A DNA stretch of 45,350 nucleotides from Syntrophales bacterium (GTDB taxonomy: Bacteria; Desulfobacterota; Syntrophia; Syntrophales; UBA2210): the NCBI GenBank assembly GCA_023230565.1, contig JALNXD010000025.1:1-45350 (forward strand), read 5' to 3'. The notes beneath the pieces are model-generated. The model saw only the letters and a list, made by a program, of their open reading frames with translations. It did not search any database and was not told the origin of the DNA. Every line of letters begins with the position of its first letter. The stretch's first letter is position 1. The position numbers and the translations under genes were made by a program. This document shows positions 40,758-45,350 of this stretch, in pieces.

Positions 40758-43007
40758 CTATTTTTTGGTCATGGTGAAGACACCATCCCAGCCTGACTCG
40801 GGCGGGGCTGTTCTCAGTTCCTCGCATCTTTTTATATACATTTCTGAGGCATAATCATCGGATTTGATTTCAAGGACCTTTCGGAAGCACGCTACGGCAT
40901 CATCCCAGAGACACTGCCGGTAGTTCGAAAGTCCCTCTTCAAAGATGCGGACGAACTCTATTTCTGTCCCATCGCCATTGCGCGGGCCGCGCAGCTCGAA
41001 AATTTTCACAGGCAGAATTTTTCCCTTAACCCGAACTGCATCCAGCTCACGGCACAAGAATACTTCTTTTACCGCTTCATAGGTAAATTCGCTTATCACG
41101 ATATTCGTCCCGTATTCTTTATTTATTCCTTCAAGGCGGGATCCAAGATTGACACTGTCTCCCATGACAGTGTAATCGAAACGCATCTGGGAGCCCATAT
41201 TACCCACTACCATATCTCCCGAGTTTATGCCGATGCCTATATTGAGAACCGGCCTACCCTCCCGGCTCCACTTAACCTGAAGATTTTTAAGTTCCTTCAT
41301 CATGTCCAAAGCCGTCCGGCAGGCGCGAATCGCGTGGTCAGGCTGATCGAGGGGAGCACCGTACACCGCCATTATGGCATCCCCCATGTACTTGTCAAGA
41401 AGCCCATCGTACTGAAAAACCTTATCTGTCATCGCGGTGAGGTATTCATTAAGGAGTTTTACCAATTCCTCCGGCGTCAATTTCTCGGAAACCGTCGTAA
41501 AGCCCCTGATATCCGAAAAAAGAACCGTCAGATCCTTTTTATCTCCGCCCAGCTTCAATTTTGATGGATTCTTCAGCATCTCGTTAATAACGGACGCAGT
41601 CAGATAATATTGGAAGGCGCCTCTGATCTTTTTCTTTTCCCTCTCTTCCGTTACATACTTGTAAATAGTAATCCCCACGTATACGAAAAGAATGGTAAGC
41701 ACCGGATACACCATGTTCAGCCAGAAATTCCAGCCGGCAAAAACAAAGCGGTTGAAAACGATGTAGGCCAATGCAAGGATGAGGGCGAACAATAAACCCG
41801 TAACTGCCCTGAATCTTGATAACACAGGAACAAGGACAAAACCCAGGATGATTACAGCAAGTATATCGAAAATGGCAGTCCAGCCCGGTCTTTTGATAAA
41901 ATCCTTATGAAGGATATTGTCAATTACAGTCGCATGTATTTCAACTCCCGGATATACGGGACTGAAAGGAGTCACTCTGAGATCATAAATACCTGTTGCC
42001 GTGGCGCCTACAAGAACGATCTTGTTTTCGAAAAGCGCCGGATCGAGCCGGCCGTGAATAATATCCGTTACTGAATAAAATGGAAAGGTTCCTGCCGGCC
42101 CCCTGTAATTTATCAACATTCTCCCCCCCTCATCAGTGGGGATGAGGGTGTCTCCCAGGACCAGTTCCTCAATCCCGAGTTCTGAAATGGTTGCGGCCAG
42201 AAGGGGCCAGTCGGCATATACCATGAGGGCGGCCAGAGCAAGAGAGGGATACAGCTGATCCCGGAAGGCGATCGCGAGCGGTGACCACCGGTTCGTACCG
42301 TCCACATCGGGAAATGCATTAAAGTATCCCGCGTTTTCGGCAGTTTCGGCCAGAGGACCTATGTTCGCTGCCGCTGCATATGCCCTGGGGATAAAAGATG
42401 CATCCGGCTCTCCCAGAAGACGTATCGCCTGATACTGCGAGCCGGCAATATTTTCTGCACCGATTTCTATATCTTTATCACTCAAATGAGCGGCTTCTTC
42501 ACCGCTGGTATAAAAAAAGTACCCAAGTGTGACATTTCCCGCATTTCCGATAGATTGCGCAAGAACGCTGTCGGTACTTGCATTCCGTTTGCGGTTTTCG
42601 AGAATCTCATCGATACGGCTGTCTTGAAATCCCATTTTTTCGAGCTCATTCGATATCCCTGCGATCTCCGCCAGTCCTGAATTATCATCCGGCTCGGCAA
42701 ATACAATATCGAATCCCACCGCTTTCGCACCATATTCGTGCAGACGATCTACAAGCGCCGCAATCACCGTTCTTCTCCAGGGCCATCGTCCAAGCTCGCT
42801 TATGCTCTTTTCGTCAATCGTTGCGATTACCGTCTCGCCGCCTGTGGGTTCGACACCCCGCGACAGAAAACGCAAATCAAGGGCTTTCAGTTCCATGAAT
42901 TCGAAAAAAGGAACCCGCAGAAAATATGAAACAAGGATTGCAAAAACGACAAGGACAGCTATTTTAAAAGGAGAAACCGTTGCAAGATATTTCAGAATTC
43001 TTTTCAT
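40758..43007 (-). CDS. CHASE2-domain adenylate cyclase, class III
   Basis: This 749-residue membrane protein would make cyclic AMP. An N-terminal membrane helix (about 14-31) is followed by a periplasmic CHASE2 sensor (about 40-370; VIATIDEKSISELGRWPW, VGFDIVFAEPD, IVLVGATATGIYDLRVTPF), three transmembrane helices (about 376-448), and the cyclase domain. Metal residues are Asp499 (LFSDIRGF) and Asp543 (YMGDAIMA). Lys539 and Asp611 specify ATP, and Asn620 and Arg624 are the transition-state pair. A short TPR-like tail ends the protein. GGAGAGG stands 7 nt before the ATG at 43007, so a longer frame from 43067 is rejected. It is the promoter-proximal gene of the run to alr, ddl and mla. Confidence 0.94.
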   Translation of the reverse strand: MKRILKYLATVSPFKIAVLVVFAILVSYFLRVPFFEFMELKALDLRFLSRGVEPTGGETVIATIDEKSISELGRWPWRRTVIAALVDRLHEYGAKAVGFDIVFAEPDDNSGLAEIAGISNELEKMGFQDSRIDEILENRKRNASTDSVLAQSIGNAGNVTLGYFFYTSGEEAAHLSDKDIEIGAENIAGSQYQAIRLLGEPDASFIPRAYAAAANIGPLAETAENAGYFNAFPDVDGTNRWSPLAIAFRDQLYPSLALAALMVYADWPLLAATISELGIEELVLGDTLIPTDEGGRMLINYRGPAGTFPFYSVTDIIHGRLDPALFENKIVLVGATATGIYDLRVTPFSPVYPGVEIHATVIDNILHKDFIKRPGWTAIFDILAVIILGFVLVPVLSRFRAVTGLLFALILALAYIVFNRFVFAGWNFWLNMVYPVLTILFVYVGITIYKYVTEEREKKKIRGAFQYYLTASVINEMLKNPSKLKLGGDKKDLTVLFSDIRGFTTVSEKLTPEELVKLLNEYLTAMTDKVFQYDGLLDKYMGDAIMAVYGAPLDQPDHAIRACRTALDMMKELKNLQVKWSREGRPVLNIGIGINSGDMVVGNMGSQMRFDYTVMGDSVNLGSRLEGINKEYGTNIVISEFTYEAVKEVFLCRELDAVRVKGKILPVKIFELRGPRNGDGTEIEFVRIFEEGLSNYRQCLWDDAVACFRKVLEIKSDDYASEMYIKRCEELRTAPPESGWDGVFTMTKK

Positions 43008-43138
43008 AAGGAAGCCTCTCCAAAGCGAAATGAAGGAAAATAGTATCAGATGGCGTACCAAAGTCAAGATAAAGGAAAAAAGAGGAAAAATGCTTAAAAA
43101 ACGTGTATCTCAAAACCTTATTTGAAAGTTTATTCGTC

Positions 43139-43167
43139 TTGACAAGAAACCTTTCTTACGATAGAGA
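43139..43167 (+). promoter_or_regulatory. Promoter for tRNA-Thr
   Basis: The consensus -35 TTGACA at 43139-43144 is followed after 17 bp by TAGAGA at 43162-43167. It lies 21 bp before the first base of the tRNA. The -10 is imperfect, but the position and orientation suit the tRNA gene. Confidence 0.5.
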
Positions 43168-43188
43168 GCAGTTTCACAAAATCCGAAC

Positions 43189-43264
<76 letters not shown>

Positions 43265-43270
43265 GATATC

Positions 43271-43305
43271 AAAGGGTTATGTTTTATGTATTACCCTTTT
43301 TTTTT
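43271..43305 (+). terminator. Rho-independent terminator of the tRNA-Thr gene
   Basis: AAAGGGT at 43271-43277 pairs with ACCCTTT at 43293-43299 around a 15-nt loop, followed by a run of nine T residues to 43305. It begins 6 bp after the tRNA CCA and overlaps the last codons of the convergent asnB gene. On the minus strand there is no U-run, so it serves the tRNA only. Confidence 0.85.
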
Positions 43306-44918
43306 GCTTTTAGGTCCACGTTGAGTTCACACATAGATGAACTGTATTTTACAACTCCACCTACAGTGCCCCGAACAGATTCCCGTTCTTCCACAAAATC
43401 GAATCCAGTCCAGATACCAATGGACTTGAGGACACTTTCCTGTGGATGATACTTTTTGAAGATCTTAAAATAGTAGGCAGCTTCCTTGCCGTTTATGACA
43501 GCATGAGGATTTTCATGTTTGATTCGTTCATACTCTTCGTCACTTATTTCTGCTTCAGCAAGTTTTTCTCCCAGGCTTTCACATCCAGCTCCTTGAGTAT
43601 ATTGAACTTTATATCTCCATAGAATTTCTTCGGGGAGATAATCTGTGTATTCAAAAGACTTACGAAGAATCCACTTTTCGATTTTTTTACCATTATGCTC
43701 ATGTATTTTAAACTCGGGTGGTATCTTCATGGCAAGATCTACCATTGCAACATCAAGAAAGGGAACCCGCAGTTCGAGACTGAATAGCATCCCCATCCGA
43801 TCCGCCCGCTGCAGGTTGATATTATGAAGGCCAGCAAGCAACCGACGCGTCTCCATGTTCACGGCGTCGAAAGGAAAATTTTTCATATAATGATACCCGG
43901 CAAACACCTCGTCAGCACCCTCACCGGTGAGAACAACCGTCACATGCTCGGCCGCTAGTTTACATGTGAAATAACAGGGGACGGCACATCGCACGAGTGA
44001 TGGATCATAACTTTCCAACTTTTTAATTACTGTGGGCAGGGACTTGTAATAATCCTCTTCAGTAAAAATCAGCTCGTGATGAGTCGACTGAATATGTTCG
44101 GCGGCTATTCGGGCAGCTTTGATGTCGTCACTCACATCTCCGCTTTCATCCGCCATACCTACGGCAAAAGTATGAAGATGAGGAATTTCATCCGCAGCTA
44201 TGGCGGCAATGAGGCTGCTATCCAGACCTCCACTGCAAAAAGATCCCACCGGAATCGTCGGATCGGCAAGCAGACGTTTTCTAACAGCATCGATAAACCT
44301 CTTCCGAATCAGGGCACAGGCATCATCACAGTTGGTTACCAAGGAATCTTGGATCTCGGGAACACGGTAATACTGGACGAACCCATCTTCCGGCGTGTAA
44401 TAGTGCCCCGCCGGGAACTCATGGACTTCATTCACCCCTGCAAAGCTCATAGCACCTAGCTCAGAGCTGAAATATAGCTTATCATGAAGATACCCGTAGT
44501 AAAGAGGCTTGATTCCAATGGGGTCACGGGCCAGCATGAACATATCGTCATCGAAAAGGGCAAAGGAAAACATACCATCCAGGTCAACAACGCACTCAGG
44601 ACCTTTTTCCTGGAACAGATGCAGGATGACCTCCGTGTCTGAATTGGTTTGAAAAGAATATTTCTGTGATAAATGCTCTCTCAATTTTTTAAAATTGTAA
44701 ATTTCTCCGTTACAGATGATTCCCTTCCTGCCATCCTGCGTCAGGATGGGTTGATGTCCCAGAGCAACATCAACAATAGATAATCTCGTATGCCCCAGCA
44801 CCATTTGCTCATGACTGTAGATCCCTCTGTCATTCGGACCTCGATGCTCAAGTGCATCTAACATTTTCGAAATCGTCGTTTCATCATTGAGGCCAAAGCA
44901 TCCTGCCAACCCGCACAT
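43284..44918 (-). CDS. asnB: Asparagine synthetase B (glutamine-hydrolysing)
   Basis: This 544-residue two-domain enzyme makes asparagine from aspartate, ATP and glutamine. The start MCGLAGCFG puts the amidotransferase nucleophile at Cys2, which fixes the ATG at 44918; AAGGAGG lies 5 nt upstream, and a longer frame from 44993 is rejected. RLSIVD, GEIYNF and TNSDTEV are glutaminase-domain motifs. In the synthetase domain SGGLDSS binds pyrophosphate, and TGEGADEVFAGYHY follows. It is transcribed alone towards the tRNA gene. Confidence 0.96.
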   Translation of the reverse strand: MCGLAGCFGLNDETTISKMLDALEHRGPNDRGIYSHEQMVLGHTRLSIVDVALGHQPILTQDGRKGIICNGEIYNFKKLREHLSQKYSFQTNSDTEVILHLFQEKGPECVVDLDGMFSFALFDDDMFMLARDPIGIKPLYYGYLHDKLYFSSELGAMSFAGVNEVHEFPAGHYYTPEDGFVQYYRVPEIQDSLVTNCDDACALIRKRFIDAVRKRLLADPTIPVGSFCSGGLDSSLIAAIAADEIPHLHTFAVGMADESGDVSDDIKAARIAAEHIQSTHHELIFTEEDYYKSLPTVIKKLESYDPSLVRCAVPCYFTCKLAAEHVTVVLTGEGADEVFAGYHYMKNFPFDAVNMETRRLLAGLHNINLQRADRMGMLFSLELRVPFLDVAMVDLAMKIPPEFKIHEHNGKKIEKWILRKSFEYTDYLPEEILWRYKVQYTQGAGCESLGEKLAEAEISDEEYERIKHENPHAVINGKEAAYYFKIFKKYHPQESVLKSIGIWTGFDFVEERESVRGTVGGVVKYSSSMCELNVDLKAKKKGNT

Positions 44919-45229
44919 AAAATCCTCCTTTTTGAAGTTAATACGATATAAGGGACACTGCCCCATCGCAACATTCCACACCACGTAGCGCAATAATCAT
45001 ACCGCGATGATGGTTCTGCTAATATGATGATATCTCTTATTATTTGTATTGAAATCTTTAATCTGTATATCTGAAATATTACAATTTCGTGGAATTAAGC
45101 AGATAATCCTACATGTTCGAGGCACGCAATATCCCAGAATAGACTCGTTTTTGATGAGACTGGTTGTTGACGTAAGATGCTTTGAATGGACACCAAAAGT
45201 GCTGTAAAAGAGATGATGGAGGTGTCTAA
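44919..45229. other. 311-bp region between asnB and a transposase gene
   Basis: No gene is seen here. The asnB ribosome-binding site is at its left end. The right part probably contains the left end of an IS3-type element: TGAATGGACACC begins at 45183, 47 bp before the transposase ATG, and is a candidate inverted-repeat tip, but the other end of the element is outside the window, so it cannot be checked here. Confidence 0.4.
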
Positions 45230-45350
45230 ATGGAAAGAATTCCCAATGCAGTATACACAAAGGAGCTTCGGGAAGAAGCTGTGAAACTGGTAATGGACGA
45301 GGGATTAACAATACCTGAAGTGGGGCGAAGACTATCAATTCCGAAATCAA
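45230..45350 (+). CDS. IS3-family transposase OrfA, N-terminal part (cut by window end)
   Basis: Forty codons are visible, starting MERIPNAVYTKELREEAVKL and continuing with TIPEVGRRLSIPKS. This is the helix-turn-helix N-terminus of IS3-type OrfA proteins, which bind the ends of the element. GGAGG lies 7 nt before the ATG. OrfB and the right end must lie beyond the window. The frame is open to the last base, so whether the element is intact cannot be judged. Confidence 0.85.
   Translation, partial: MERIPNAVYTKELREEAVKLVMDEGLTIPEVGRRLSIPKS

Overview
The window comes from a Gram-negative bacterium, most likely a deltaproteobacterium in the broad sense (Desulfobacterota). Evidence for a double envelope is a complete tolQ-tolR-tolA-tolB-pal-cpoB operon, MCE/Mla lipid-transport genes and several lipoproteins. 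Evidence for the lineage is the order rpsP-khpA-rimM-trmD-RNA methyltransferase-rplS-rnhB-yraN, a SelD that is itself a selenoprotein next to a LysR gene, and a CHASE2 adenylate cyclase. No species can be named from the sequence alone.

Layout. 0.2-4.1 kb (minus strand): yjbQ, maf, yggS and a short-chain acyl-CoA synthetase of the PrpE type. 4.4-19.2 kb (plus strand): prepilin peptidase, argS, a SPOR protein, ffh, the rpsP-to-yraN ribosome and tRNA-modification cluster, rsmI, then an envelope run of ctpA, a divergent polysaccharide deacetylase, a TPR lipoprotein and a LolB-like lipoprotein. 19.3-24.4 kb (minus): the Tol-Pal operon, ended by a strong terminator shared with the convergent run. 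24.7-26.4 kb (minus): a three-PAS diguanylate cyclase. 26.6-28.3 kb (plus): an orphan oligopeptide-type binding lipoprotein. 28.4-30.7 kb (minus): lysR-thrC, divergent from selD at 30.8-31.9 kb (plus). 32.0-32.9 kb (minus): an FmdB-type zinc ribbon and an unrecognised HExxH protein. 33.1-43.0 kb (minus): an apparent envelope operon of CHASE2 adenylate cyclase, alanine racemase with a long C-terminal extension, two D-Ala-D-Ala-ligase-family genes, mlaE, mlaF and mlaD. 43.2 kb (plus): tRNA-Thr(CGU) with its own promoter and terminator. 43.3-44.9 kb (minus): asnB. The right edge cuts an IS3-type transposase gene.

Most of the window is ordinary housekeeping. Three places deserve attention. First, selD reads through an in-frame UGA (codon 18) followed by a SECIS-like hairpin, so a naive annotation would lose its catalytic N-terminus. 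Second, the two tandem Ddl paralogues differ from canonical Ddl at different active-site positions: one has Phe and Cys in place of the Tyr and Ser of the Glu-Ser-Tyr triad, the first being the change found in D-Ala-D-Lac ligases; the other keeps the triad but has an altered metal site. They sit beside an alanine racemase with about 275 extra residues that I do not recognise. Third, the MlaD-like protein carries three 34-residue helical repeats and a C-terminal region that looks like a beta barrel, which suggests one polypeptide that could span from inner to outer membrane.
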